Positions 1 through 14,100 of a stretch of DNA of 64,000 nucleotides are shown here, piece by piece (the stretch's first letter is position 1; each line of letters opens with the position of its first letter). This DNA comes from Terebella lapidaria (taxonomy: Eukaryota > Annelida > Polychaeta > Terebellida > Terebellidae). The notes beneath the pieces are model-generated. The model was not told the origin of the DNA and did not search any database. It saw only the letters and a program-made list of their open reading frames with translations. A program made the translations under genes and the position numbers. The DNA is taken from assembly GCA_949152475.1 (NCBI GenBank), contig OX424560.1, positions 39,501,719 to 39,565,718 of the forward strand. The letters run 5' to 3'.

Positions 1-2193
1 GGTTCAACTCCTCCTGCTTCTGCTCAACAGCGCAACGATAATCATCAAAGTTATTTCACGTTTAACATGTTTGCTCAACATAAAGTAACAACAATTTTTT
101 GGGGTTATTAACGTTTAACATATTTATACGAATGGCTCTTTTCAGAATCCAGAAATGTAAAGGACTATATGCATATATATAAGACGATTTATCTCTGATA
201 TTCTGTTGCGGGTTACAAGCAGCTTAGGATGGATCACTGGGTTACATTTACACGATACGGGTACCTGAACCCGTACCTTTTTGTGCCAGGTGATGTACTC
301 GTCCCTGAGGACGGTACGAAGGAAGCTCGGGAGTTTGTACTGGGGCTGTACAAAACACCTTGCCGTGGCAACCATCGCCGCAGTCAGGGGGCCTGTTACC
401 CCGGTAACCGTCAGAAACTCGGCGATGTTGGGTGTCAAACGGAAAGGTACCGGTCTGTTGGCATCCAGATCACCTGAGGAGTAAAAAGAATGTGTTACCT
501 TATTGACGGAAGTCAGGAAACTATGATACACAATTCAATCATTACACATCATGACAGACGAGACATCATACATCAACTGCTGAATACAGACGCAAATAGC
601 CATCAACACAGAGGAGACCGTACCAGTTGTGTCGTCGATGTCAAACTTGAAGTATGCAATGTTTAAAAAGCCACTATCCTGGTGCAGGTACATCATGTCA
701 GGATTCATCCGAGACAGGTGCAGGATAAACTCAGCGAATCCAGCCAAGGCCAGCTGGATCGTGAACTACAGGGGCGAGGGAACGGGTGTCAGTGCACATC
801 ACTTGGTGGTATTGGAACATCACTTGGTGATAATGAAATCCACTAACACCTCGAAAGAATCTCAGAATACTGGTAGACATTGTGACTTTGTCTTAGCTTA
901 CATTTTTCCTGAAGGTCCAATAGTCCGTGGCACTGGGGAATGTGTGGACTGCCCACTCTTTGAGAAGGCCCCTCGGCACCATGTTCATCTGGATGTCTTT
1001 GAGAATGTCCCTTAGTACCTGGTGACTAGCCTGGGAGCCGCGAGCTTGCACCGTAGTCAGTCGCTCGTAGTAACGCGCTATTGACGAGTCGTGTTCTATG
1101 TTGTCCTTCACACACCGCTGCACGTTGGTCAAATGTTACATTTTTTACACATATCACATGTAGCAGTATGGACTTCATTGTAACAGGAACTGAGGTGCAC
1201 AATTCATAATGCTTCACCTATGTTCCCTCACATACCTGTTTATACACATCAAGCAATGACACGGACGAAGGGTTGTCCTCGACAAGTCGCATCTGAGGTG
1301 ACACGGCGACCACGCGCGGCACGGTGAAGTGTAACAGCCGTCGACATGTCTCCTGTGTGTGCGTGTGTACATGGGACATTTTGATACCAGTCATTGTCAA
1401 CAATGTCTCAAACTTTTGTTGTATACCATGCAACTATCAACAGCGATGTCTCAAACTTTGGAAATGAATCTGAGTATGTTACCTGTGATGAAGTTCGATG
1501 TGAGTAATGATAATATTGATTGAATCGGACTAAGATTTCACAGTGTCAATGTGTCTGTATAACTCGGGGAGGATGAGTCTGATGACTATAATCTCAACTC
1601 CCAGGTTGTAGATCTGATTTATCGAGTACAGACCTTTTGCTTGCCGAGGAAGTGGTTGAGCATTCTCAGTAGTTGGAGAACTCTCTCCTCCCTCCGGGAT
1701 TCTGTCATACAGGCGTCGTTCACCACAAGGTATGGGTAGATCTGGCCGGATAAAACAACACAAGGTCAGAACCGTTCTAACTCTGATACTGCAAGAATTT
1801 GAAGAGTTTTCTATCGAGTAGGATCCCATGTTGGAGGTTTCATGGTATTGGTCATGAACAATTCAAAATTTTGGTGGATACATAATTTATATGTGGGAAA
1901 AGAACCCATCATTGTTTCACGGACAAGGGTCTTCAATATACATCCAACGGAAACAATATGAGGTCAGGTGATGGAAATTTCAGCCACTCACCTTGCCGTT
2001 GTGGCCCCGGATGTAGAGCCGGCGTGTGGCGGTGTTGTGCTTGTGAACGATCTCGACGCGTGGCATGAAGCGGGCGATCTTTACATAGTAATGGCTGTGT
2101 TTGGGAAGCAGGAACTCCCCGGGAAGCTCAACCTCCGCGGTGTTCAGCGAGAAGTTACTCAGGAATCGACACTTCTCCTCAATCAGGAATGAC
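1..2193 (-). CDS. TRRAP: TRRAP exons 77-83 (residues about 3549-3882, PI3K-like pseudokinase; last exon partial)
   Basis: Exons, 5' to 3': 1992-2193, 1634-1741, 1236-1352, 902-1117, 624-765, 277-473, 1-19 (partial). Landmarks are [51 protein letters not shown] and the [13 protein letters not shown] segment. The segment that aligns with the PIKK catalytic loop reads HLSRMNPDM, and the metal-binding position reads KFDIDDTTG, so the GDRHxxN and DFG signatures are absent. That is the known TRRAP pseudokinase state, not decay. Exon 83 reads KQEELN after TWHKK and corresponds to human KKTQED. Its acceptor choice is the least certain of the set, because only 19 bases are visible. Confidence 0.93.
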
Positions 2194-5100
2194 CTGGCAT
2201 TTTACACAGATACATGCTCATCAGAAATTCAAATTTTTTGTATAACTTACTACTTTCATGTACACTTTGACATACACAGGGATTTATTGGGTTTTTTTTT
2301 TGGCCAGATGCAATATTAGACCTGTCATGCTGGAGTAACCATTGCCTTCAAATTTATAGTTGTGAATTTGAGACAGATGTGTTGAAACTGATGCCAATTT
2401 GATGATCAACATTGTCGGAGATACTACATACTTTTGTAGCAGTTTGGTTTTGGCCTCCAGAATGTTTATCCATTTCTTCAGTTTGTTGATGAGGTTGTGG
2501 AGCTTGGTAGAGCCAGGAACACTGCAAAAAAACCCAACATGTGTCAAAAAGCAGGCAACTTCCAGATTTTTAGTTAAGATACCCAATTTTACATCATGAA
2601 TTTTAACATAGTTCTATTGATGTGATACTATTCACTAACAAATCCCCGTAAAAGATCTCGAATGTCAAATTTTGTTCAGGCATCCTTACTTGAAGTCAAA
2701 GTCATTGGTGAACTGTAACTTCATTTTCTGGAAGATCGGATCTTGTGCGGTGGCCTGGGCTCGTCTCGCCAGTGACTCGGATGCAGCGCTGGAAAAGGTT
2801 GTTGTTACCGCGGAAACGTTCTCTATGCCTACCCCGAACGTGCTGACGAGTTTCCGGACAAAGTTGAGGGTGTGGGGGGTGATGGTTGCCTCGGAGACGG
2901 CGCCGCGGTTCTCGAAGGCCACAGCATAGCACTTGGTAAGGCCTTGACGCAGCTGACGCAAGACTTCCTCATACCAGTTCTCACGGAACCACACCAACTA
3001 CAGCAAAACCAAGCATTATTTCATGACTGGTTCATACGGTATTTGTTCCATCTATCTGTAAATATTTCTTCCCCCAATAAATGTCTAGTATTGACATCAA
3101 ATCAGATTTTCTATCTGACCTGGTCCACGATTCCCTCCAGTGAGGCGAGGATGGTCGGGTGGAGGTCCCTCTGCATGTGCATGATCCGACTACAACGCCA
3201 CATCGGCGCCGTCGCTCTGATGGGCCCAGTGTCTGACCCTTGACCTGACCCAGATGTGCTCCCAGACCCTGATGTGGAATTCCCGGAACTCGGGGTTTTT
3301 CCACTTTCAGAAGTGGGAGGCTCTGTAGCTGTAGACAAGTGGGCAAGCACTGTTAGCCTAATGACTGAAGTGAAGGGATTTGATCACAGTAACAAAGGCT
3401 ACAGATATGTGAGTGATCTTCAACTTCCAAGTTACCATGATGTCTGGATCACACAGCACACCAATGACTGATACTCACTGTTGTTGCCGTCGGTAGCAGC
3501 GGGTTTACTGCCCTCTGCAGTGGACGTCGGGGTGCTGGAAGCGTTGCTAAGCGACCCAGACTCCTTGGACGTTGGCTTGAAGGCAGATGTATCCCCTCCT
3601 GCGCTCTTGTCTGAAACATCATAATCTTTGATGAAATTGCGATCAAGTCGATAACAGTTCCTTGTCATGCACAAAGTGTAAAAGATGAAGGTTCCTTAAG
3701 AGATAATCACTTGTGTGCCAGTTCAATTTTAACTGGCCATCATTATCAGTAAATGATTAGCTATATAGACCATTTTACTCACATCTCTCACGCTGTTCTA
3801 TCTTGAGGGTGAGGTAGAGTGTACGGATGGGGAAGTACACGGCCTGGGGGTAGACTGACCCGACCTTGTGGAACAGACTCAGCATCAGACGTCCTTCGTT
3901 CCTCACCAGACACGTCAGCAGCTGTGCGATCCTGTGACAGGGGAAATGTCTGATCAGAGAAACTTGTATCACACATGGCCACTCATCTCATACCATCCTC
4001 ATTTACATGTGCAATGCTTAATGTTAATGAAAAAAGATGACCCCAAGATTGATTGGAATTCCATTGAAATCTCAATGGCATGCAAATTTCTTCTCTCTCC
4101 TTCAAAGGAGATATGGATCAATGTGAGACTCAATGAACATCAGACCCAGCATACATGTGCTGTACAAGAAGTTCACTCACCAAGGTAGCCACTGTATGGG
4201 TGGGACTCCGACGCAGTATTTGTCGACTGTTTCAGCAAGCGCCGCGTTTTCGTCGTCGTACGTCAGCAGCCAGAGTACTTTGGCCAGATACTTACGAGAC
4301 TTACTCTCGTTCTGGTGTCGGCACGCGTGCAAGAAACAGATGATCGCGTACATGCCTGTGTTGATGCTCCTGCGAGGTATAAACAAGATTATACTAAATG
4401 TTCCGAACATTCATCAGTTTTATTTTAGGCGAGATACAATGTCAACAAATCTGAAACGGGAAGTATAACATAAGACATTGAAAAGGCCCGATGAAGAATC
4501 TGCATTTTAGGAATACACATTGATGCTATGGAAACGATGAACAGTGTATAATTAGACTGACTTTTCCCTGGTGAAGAGAGCCTCGAGGTAGTCTCCCCAC
4601 AGGGCCCAGGCCTTGACCAGTGTGTCATGCATCTGTACGGCAGCCGAGAACGCCTTATTAGCATCCTCCGATCTGGGGAAACACAAGAGCAGATCCACAT
4701 ATTCAATTTTTTTGTAGGAACGAATGTTTATCATGCAGCACTGAACAAATTATAGATTGTACCATTTACAGGCCAATGAAGCTACACCAGGTATGTAAAG
4801 TGACAAGGTTTCCAGAATTTCAGCCTATATGATGTATTTACTAGCGAGTTATTTAAGGAACAAACCTGCCAATCTGTGTGAGGAACATTCCTTTCAGTGC
4901 ATAGAATTCTGCTGTCATCTCATGGTTGAAGTATTTCAGATTGGTAGACTCAATAACCTCCAAACCCTGAACAAAAGACAACATCAGAAAATCTCCAAAT
5001 GCTGGTTTGATTCATTCCATAAACACAATGCTCTGAACCAATTATCTCCCCTAAAATGAATCGGCACCACACTGTCACTTTCAGATTGCATTGTACCGTA

Positions 5101-8100
5101 TTGTACTGTATCAGATTTAACGAGAGCACACCTCCTGGAGTTCGTTCTTGCCCATGACACCAGACATCTGCAGGTAACACTTGACTTGCTGTCGGATCTT
5201 CTGGAAACAGTCGATGATCGGCACGCTTGGAATCGTGTGGATCCTGGAACATGGAAACCAGTTGGTTAGAGTCAAATTGCATTGTATAATGGTAAAATTT
5301 TGAAATGATAAATATGCATTCGAATCAGAATTAATATCATCAAACATAGGGAGTAAAAGTTCAGAAAATTTCGTGTTAATCAGTGGATATTCCTCTAACC
5401 TGCTGAGGGAATCAAGGCAAACCCCTGTCAGGTTCTGTTTCCTAGCAACCATGCCGAAGTGTATGATGGCCTGAGCGGAGGCATGCACGCCATACATAGA
5501 GTGGTTCTGCTGTTGTCGGAAAGGAAAAACATTATTGCTTGACTTTGATTTGTGAAAAATGAAGTCTAATTTGTATTCATTATCTCAGTGTGTAATCTCA
5601 TAATTTCAGTTTCTATTAGTTCATACCGCGTCATGTTGGCCCTGAGCGTCGTACTGGTTGATAATGAACTGGTAGTGATGTTGTCTCCACGTGAAGATAT
5701 CACTCCAGTGTGATAGGTCATCACAGATCATCGGCAGTCGATTCCTGGACGATTAGACAAGTTCATGCTCTAGAGTCAGGTAGTCAAATTTAATACTTTA
5801 TACCCACATTCATACAGTGCACATACTGGTTAACAGTGATTAACCATGCCAGATCACGAGCTGTACCTCCAAGTCTTGACAATGGTTTTCATGTCCTGTA
5901 CACTGGATTCACGCCCGATCGTTGTCGGCTGGAGTCCAGTGTTGATCTGTGCGGCTTCCTGTAACTCCATAATCTGCTGGGCAGCCTGAAGAGACAAAAT
6001 ATCTTCATCAATACCAAAAGAATACAAAAGATGACAGCGGTTTGTTCACTATGTGCAATTTAGGTTGCTTGATTAGCTGTTCTTCTCTAAGAAGAGAAAT
6101 TGTTCAACATTTGCTGCATCGCACAATTCTGTTTCTTCCAAGCATGAAGAACTATTGGGTGGAAAAAATCTATTTCGTTCAATTTAGGCAGAACATAATT
6201 GTATAAAGCACCAAGCACAACAGACCTGCAGCAGAGGCACGTGTATGTGGGACACGACACTTGGCAGTCTACGCCATTCCCTGATCGCGAGGTTACTGGA
6301 CACTTCCACCAGCCGCTCAATCTGTAGGTGGGAAAAACCCATACATAACCATAACCAGATGGGAAAATCCCTGACACAACTATCAGGATACAAATCATAT
6401 GGGGAAAAACCCGCAGGTGACAAGGTCACTAAATTCTATGCCATTCACTCTATTTACTTAGAAATGGTTTATTGCGATATACTGCATTGATCTCTATTAC
6501 AATGTATACCATATTGAGGTGGTGGTCGTGGCAAATCGCCGTGTAGCCCCGATACATGTTCAGTTTCCATGCGAGCTCCTTCGGACAACTTTGCTCAACC
6601 TAGAGAAAACAGACACCGATTATAATCATGGAATTGTCCAATCAACAGAGCCGAGGTCTGTGAGGGGCATAAAGTTTCTGCCGGTACCTGCGTGAGAGCG
6701 TCCTTCATCAGGCTCCAGTTCGGGACACGCCACGCACTCTCCAGCACTAACTGGGGGTTCGTGTTACCCTTGGACGTGGCGTACTCCAGCAGTAAGTCCC
6801 ACTGGTTCAACTCCTTGGAGCACCTGCAGTCAGGAGATATCACCTATCAACTCTGCATTGCTGATATGAAATACAGGGCTGCTACACATCTGTATATCAA
6901 TCAATGTCCTGGCAGAACTGGGATTTTAGAAACTGTCATGATCCATACCTGATCCAGTGATCCTCCCAGACTTTGTACTCCGGCAAGACGGCGGGCGATA
7001 CAACACCAGAATTGTGGTCCTGACGAGCCTTCGACATCGCCTGAATAACACATATATTCAAATGTTCACCTATTTCTACCATTCCATGTTTCTCAATCTA
7101 CTCCCTGATTTTCGAACCTGATAATTGACGAGTTAATACCAGTATCATCAATAAACTGACCTGTTCGTAAGCCTGTTGCGACTGCTCAAAGAAGCCGTGC
7201 TGCTCGTAGGCGAGAGCTATACTTGTCTCCTGGAACTTGGCACGTTTCTGCCAGATCCCGACAAACATATCCTCCTCCTTCAGGAGGGCGTAGAGCTCAC
7301 ACAGTGAGTCCAGTGTTTCCTAGCAACATGTTACGTGTGGGTGTCAGTCGGGGTCAACCTTGATTTTTTTTCACTATTTCCTTTCTTGTTATTATTTTTG
7401 GCTTGTCAAGGACAACTCGCTTGAATACCATAATAGTTCACTTCAAGGTCAAAGTTCCTACACAGTGAGATCTTTAGTTTTACCTGTTGAGGAGAGCTGA
7501 CTGGCTCGAACTCGTACTCAGTACTGGCGGGTTTGGTTCGTACAAGCTGCGTGCTGAGACCGTTCTCAAAGGCCAGCTGTTCTAGCATCAGACAAGCGCG
7601 GTGCCAGAGGTTGTGTGTCTTACCCAGGTACTGAAAGGGGAGGGTTGCAACATCAGCCACTGGGGAGGTTCACAGCTGGGGATGCTCATTAAGTCCCCAG
7701 CAAATCAGATTAGTTTTCAACTATTTGATACAGAACTTCAGAAGTCTTGTTGTTTGTAAATCAATCCCCATTCAGCAATACCTTGAGTATACAGGGCCGG
7801 ATCTGTATAGCCGGCAGACAGTGACACAGAGCCTCCATGAACGTGTGTATGGCACTCGGGTGACAATCCTTTTGGATGGCGTGACTTCCGCTACACAGGA
7901 ATGGACTCAACTCTCCAGCTATCACCTGTAATGGACAGATGTGAGTCAGGAGATCATTTCCATGCAACAATCATAACATAGCTATGACTATAGCATCACA
8001 GGGCAGAGCATTACTTACATGCTGCATCTTGTCAGGGAGTATTTTCCAGAGCCGTGGGAACATTTCCAGCCAGACGTTGTGTGACAGCGGGGTGCTGCTG

Positions 8101-11100
8101 TGACAGAGCTGTGACAATGCTGACAAGTACAGTGTTGTCTGAAGGGGTGAGGGAGAGTAAAAGAAGACAGTGACACAGAGCCTCCATGAGTAGTGATGGT
8201 ACCAGTCAATTCCATGACAAGGCACCATGTTATCATTCAAACAATTCTCCTTTAAGCGATAAATGTAGGCTACTTTTGGCAGAATTAAAATCGTGACTGT
8301 TCATTATAAAATTGTGTTCATTATAGAGGTATTGCTATCAATTTTTCATCAACAGATCTGACACCTTGATGCAGAGTTCCCGCCTTATTCTGACCCTATG
8401 CCATCTGACTTGGACTATGCCAGCTGTCTGTACAAACCTTGACCGTGCGACAGGTCTTGAGGAAGTTGGCTTGGCGTTGTAACATCTGCTGCAGACTCTG
8501 CTTCGGGTCGTGGGCCTCGGACTTGTGGGTGGCGTCCTTGCCCATGTGGTCATCTCCTCCTAACTCCATCTCCATCTCGTCCTGGAAGGGGGGGAGGGGA
8601 AGGAGGGGGGCAGGGGGAGAGATAACCAACCAGGCATAGTGAATGTATTGAGGTGTTTGTGGCAGGAGTTACTGTCATTTCAGTAAATTTTGAATCTCCA
8701 AATTGTTTTTGTAATTCTTGCAACATTTGACAGATTTAGACAATGGAGGTATTTTAAAAAATATCATGGTAAACCAAAAACTGAATAAATTCTGGAAACA
8801 GTGTATGTCCTGTTGCTGTGTTGTGGAGTCCTTTCTGCACCAATTAGCCAAACAAGTGCACTATTTTGTACACAACAGACCCACAACACAGCCTTACCTC
8901 CTCCTTGTTGGCGTCGAGAGACTCAACATCCATGGGCTCCTCTTTCATGCGGGTTACCATGGCGAAGGCTGCGCGGTCCTGGCTGTCCGCAAGCGTGATG
9001 ACGTTGGTCGAAGCTGGCAGCTGGTCAGTATTGCCAGACAGCTGGATACTCGTCCCGTTGTCTGCGACGTTCATCAGCAACTGGATTGTGGACGGGGTGA
9101 AGAGATGACATTATTTCAGGACATAGTTTGAACCCCTTTTAAAGCAAGATATCATGATCCCATGTACCACAAATTAACATCAATGTTCCACTTCTGGTGG
9201 TATAGTCTCGATGACTTTTCTCTGTGACACTCACCTCAATACATTGCTTGATCCAGAAGTGGCCAACCATCGCCTCCCAGTTCTGGGAGCAGACAATATA
9301 CCGCAGTCGGTCGTAGACTATTGACGGGATACTGCTGTCAAAGACCTCGACAAACTTTTGTCGGATGTGGGGCTGGGTACACCGGAGTCCGGCCAGGAAC
9401 GCTGGCTCCAGCTTAGACGTTAGCTCCGTGCCACTCAACGTGTCTTCTCTGTCGGAAAGGTTTTGATAGGAATAAAACTATTGATTACTCTGGGTCTATT
9501 TGTTGTTTTTGCAGGATGTGACAAGTAAATCCTTCCCAGTTTGTTTGCGATGCTGATCTCGAGCAGCAATGAGTTGGATCTACTTGCCTGTAAATGTAGT
9601 TGACAAGCTCCAGGAACTGTGCATTCAATTCCAGTTCTGTCGGGAACTTCTTCTCCACATGCTGCATCAGTTTGACCAACAGGATGGCTTTCTCCCGAAG
9701 TGATGGCGACTGGTTGATTGCAATCGTCGTCTGTGAATAAACCTATGCATGACAGAATGCTGCCCTGTACAATATCAATCTGGGTTTTTTTCCCATTGAA
9801 AAATGCCCCGACCTTGGTTTTGACCACGTTTTTCCCCCATACTCTGTTTTTGACCTTGTTTTTCCCCCGTACCTTGGTTTTGACCCAGTCCTCCACCATT
9901 TTAGTGATGGCTTTCATGACCTTGGCATCCTGTGTTTTCTCTATAAGCACGACCAGGATGTTTCCAATGAAGTTTTTGCGCATGTCAGGACTCATGACGC
10001 CCACTCGATTTTTGACCAGGTCCAGTGACAGGATCAACAATTCACTGGCCACTGTTAATCAACAACAAAAGTCTGTACGTTAACTGCAAGGGACGTTATT
10101 ACGATATCAAGGTGTAGATTCTGTACAAATGTATGGGATCGCAGACTATAAGTTCATGATAAATGCATGCTTTTTTACATTCTATAAACCTTTTTTATAT
10201 TCTGTAATCATTTTTTTGAAAATGTAATGCTTATCTATGCAACACCAATAAAGTTTTTGATGTGGAGTCAAACTACTGAGAACACAAAAACTAACCAGGC
10301 ATGGATTCGGAAGTGTTATTGAGATGCTCGCGTGCCATTCGCTGGAGCACCCTCATGAATGAGCCAATCAGGCGGTCGATGTAACATGGGTTGTGCATAC
10401 ATGCCGCCTTCAGAATCATCAGTGTCCCAAACAGCTGAGTGGGGGCGCCACTTGTTGACCTGGATGAGAAATCATCTCACTTCAGTGACAGAAGGAAGAT
10501 TTAGAAATTTCATCACAAGATTACATTTATTTCTTGAATTTACTGCATGCCAAGATATCTCAATTGTACATCAGATTTTCATTAATTTTCATCAAAGACT
10601 TACTTTTCGTAGTTGTTGAGTCCCTCAGAGACGACCTTGCTGACACAGGCGTAGAGACAGTCCAGCTCGTCGTACTTGGCTTGAAGCGTGGCCGGAGTCG
10701 ACTCCGTCGGGAAGAACCCCATCAGCTTGGAGAGCAGGCTGTGCACTGCCCGGATCACCTTGTTGTTGGGACAGTTCAGACACGCAGCGATTCCTCGCTG
10801 TAACGGCTTGAAACTCGGCAGGATCGCTTCTTTCCGCTGCGAGAGGTGACACAGGTATTGTGTTATTAGAGGGATCTTGTACAGGTAAAAAGTTCACAAG
10901 TATATGAAGTTTTTCTAGATTACATTTTGTCAGACAACTTCGGAAACATCAGCTTTGTCTTGACGAATATCTGACCCTTGATTGCTTAATTTGATAACAT
11001 GGGCCATTCAATCCACAATAAGGACATCTATATCCACCCTAATTTTTTATTGAATCCCCACCCTCACCAGTATGTTCAAGAGGAAGGTCAGTAGCTCGAG

Positions 11101-14100
11101 TGCCGTGCAGATGTTGGTGAAGTTGGGCTGATGACTCTCGACAGTCATCAGGATCTTCTCAAACCAGCTGAGTTTGAGCTCGGCCCCCGGCCAGACCGGC
11201 GTCTCCTGTTTGAGAGCAGTGCGGAGGAGAGCCACACAGCGACGAGAGAGGATCTCCGCCGGGGAACCGGGTGTTGTTGACGGCTCATTCACCTGTGCCA
11301 AAATGGGTTGTTAAGGATTTTATTCAAGTCTAGTTTGAGCAACATCTTGCATGTGCACCCCTCGATCTGTGAGGTGCAAATTAATCTTGCTGATGATTCA
11401 CTCAATGTGTAATTAGTCGTCATTTCTATGAATCCGATTGCTACTGGTTGAGACTGGTTCTCACATGATATCATATACCAGATATTTACATGTTCCAATA
11501 AATTTATTTGGGTCCAAGAAAGATTGAATGTTACCTGACAAGCGATCCGGAGGAGGAAGTTGACGACTCCGTCACAGTACTGCTTCTCTATAGGCTTGTT
11601 GACATCCGACACAGGCCTGATTCCCTGCACACAGAAAACACAGTTAATAGGGTAGTCAATAGACCTTGAGACTGAGACACCAAACAACAAACACCACCAA
11701 ATTCCATCCACCTCTTGGTTCCATTTCTCTACTTTTATCCCATGATGCTGTATTTCACTACTTCACTCATGATATCAGTGGCCACAAATTTGTCATGCTG
11801 CTTGTATTATTATATTTATCCAGACAAGGAACACCTGTATGCCTTAAAATGATTTATTAATAACTGACTAGTTATAAGAACAGTGACTAAGATACACAAA
11901 TGGGTTTAAACCATTATTGAATGAGATTGAATACATGAATATTGTATAGTTGATAGATTACCAACTGGGTAACATGAAGTAGTGTACAGTATCCGATGGG
12001 GATAATAGAGATTGAATGATTATATACATGGAAAACCAGACTAGACTAAGGACACAAGCAGTACATGGATATTATACAATTACAATTAATACAGACATGG
12101 TTTTGGACAAGTAACTTTACATATATGTATACACAGTTAGGACTGTCAAGAAGACTTGTCAGCCCTAAGTGAATACAAACTATTTTGCCCGAAGGTGGCA
12201 AAGTAAACTACTGATACAAACATGTGAGATATATACAAGTAAAATTGGATTTGGAACACATATATATGTGGATAAGTAACTTTACATATATACATGTTGG
12301 GACTGTCAAGGAAACTTGTCAGCCCCGAATGACACGAACGATTTGACTGAACGAGGCATAAAGGTGGTGGAGGGGTGGAGGTGGGAATTTTTTCTTACAG
12401 GTTGAACGAACAATAGAATCAGAACTGACGAGATGAAAACAAAACGGGGTTCACACACGGGGTGTCAAACGAGACTTTGCGAGACTGAAGTTTGGAATTA
12501 CCGTACTAACACGTATAACGTATACGGAAGATATACTTTAGAAAAGATATTCCCTCCTTGCTGTATAAAACGAATTACTGTGTAATTCTGGATTTATCCA
12601 GACAAGGAACACCTGTATGCCTTAAAATGATTTATTAATAACTGACTAGTTATAAGAACAGTGACTAAGATACACAAATGGGTTTAAACCATTATTGAAT
12701 GAGATTGAATACATGAATATTGTATAGTTGATAGATTACCAACTGGGTAACATGAAGTAGTGTACAGTATCCGATGGGGATAATAGAGATTGAATGATTA
12801 TATACATGGAAAACCAGACTAGACTAAGGACACAAACAGTACATGGATATTATACAATTACAATTAATACAGACATGGTTTTGGACAAGTAACTTTACAT
12901 ATATGTATACACAGTTAGGACTGTCAAGAAGACTTGTCAGCCCTAAGTGAATACAAACTATTTTGCCCGAAGGTGGCAAAGGAAATTGAGAGACTGCCAT
13001 GGTAACCGTGTAACCGAGTGGACTCATACCAGACAAGGTAGGAACTCAATTGACCGGCAAAATAGGAAAACGTACGAGTATCCGAATGGATACCGAATCA
13101 GGCATTATGGATAACTTTGGGTTTGATATAACGGAGGAAGGCTTGGGATTTCCAGCGGCCTATGGCGGAGATGTGTGAGTCAGAGTATCCTTGGGAGGCG
13201 AGGTCAGTAGCTTTCCCAATGCGGAATGAGTGGGTGTTGAAGTGGTTTGGGTTGTAACCAGAATATGTTAGGTGGGTGTGAAGGATTTGAAGTAAGAAAC
13301 GCCGTGTGATGGGTTTGTTGTTTTGAAGACAAAACAACGGTCCAGGGCGTGAGCCTCGAAGGCGAAGGTATTTCTGTAAGGACCGGACAGGGCATGTGTT
13401 GTCGCCTGTGGCATGTAGAATGAGTGGAATGGACGGTTTGGAGTTGAACTTGTACGACGGGAACTTGATGGTGACATGAGGTTTCCGTGAAGTTGCCGAT
13501 AAGCGAACATGATCGTTTTGGAGGGTGTGTGAGGAATTGGAGCTGAAGGCGATCTCACTGATGCGTAATGCTCCATGGTACATCAGGTTGAAAATCGACT
13601 TGAAAAGACGACGTTGGTACTGGTCTGGCGTGTGATTTGTGAGGGAGACTATGAGCTTCTTCAGGATTTTTAGATGCACTGGGGATCTGATTGGAGCACT
13701 GGCATCACGTTTGGAGTAGGTTTGAAGCAGGCGTCTGATGAGGTTACCTCTGGTAGGGTTTTTCTTGCCCGTCACCGAGTACATGAAACCCACTGCTGAG
13801 AGGTGGGTTTTGATGGAGGAGGCTTTCATGTCATGATAGTGGAGGTGGGCTACATAAGTAGCAACATCGAACTTGGTAATCGCAGCTGCAGATTTTCTAA
13901 GTGTTGACGAGATGAATGTTTGGAATTTTGTCCAAGCAGTGAGATAAGTTTTTCTGGCATTTGCTGAAAGACCGTCAATCACATCCTTGGTCACACAATC
14001 ACGAAGTTCTCGGGCCGAAGGGAGACTGGGATGGGGATGGGTTCGGGTGCCATGTGGTTGGCGTCCAACAGCGCAGGCGTGACCTTAAAGCGGGAAATAC

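Noticed and set aside
11819-12981. Direct repeats as LTRs of a classical LTR retrotransposon
   Set aside because: The order is B2-A2-B1 at one end and A1 alone at the other. There is no DDE integrase and no target duplication.
13098-13994. Phage-like integrase suggesting prokaryotic contamination or an integrated virus
   Set aside because: It lies next to a reverse transcriptase/RNase H gene and between Ngaro-type split repeats inside a TRRAP intron, which identifies it as a YR retrotransposon recombinase.
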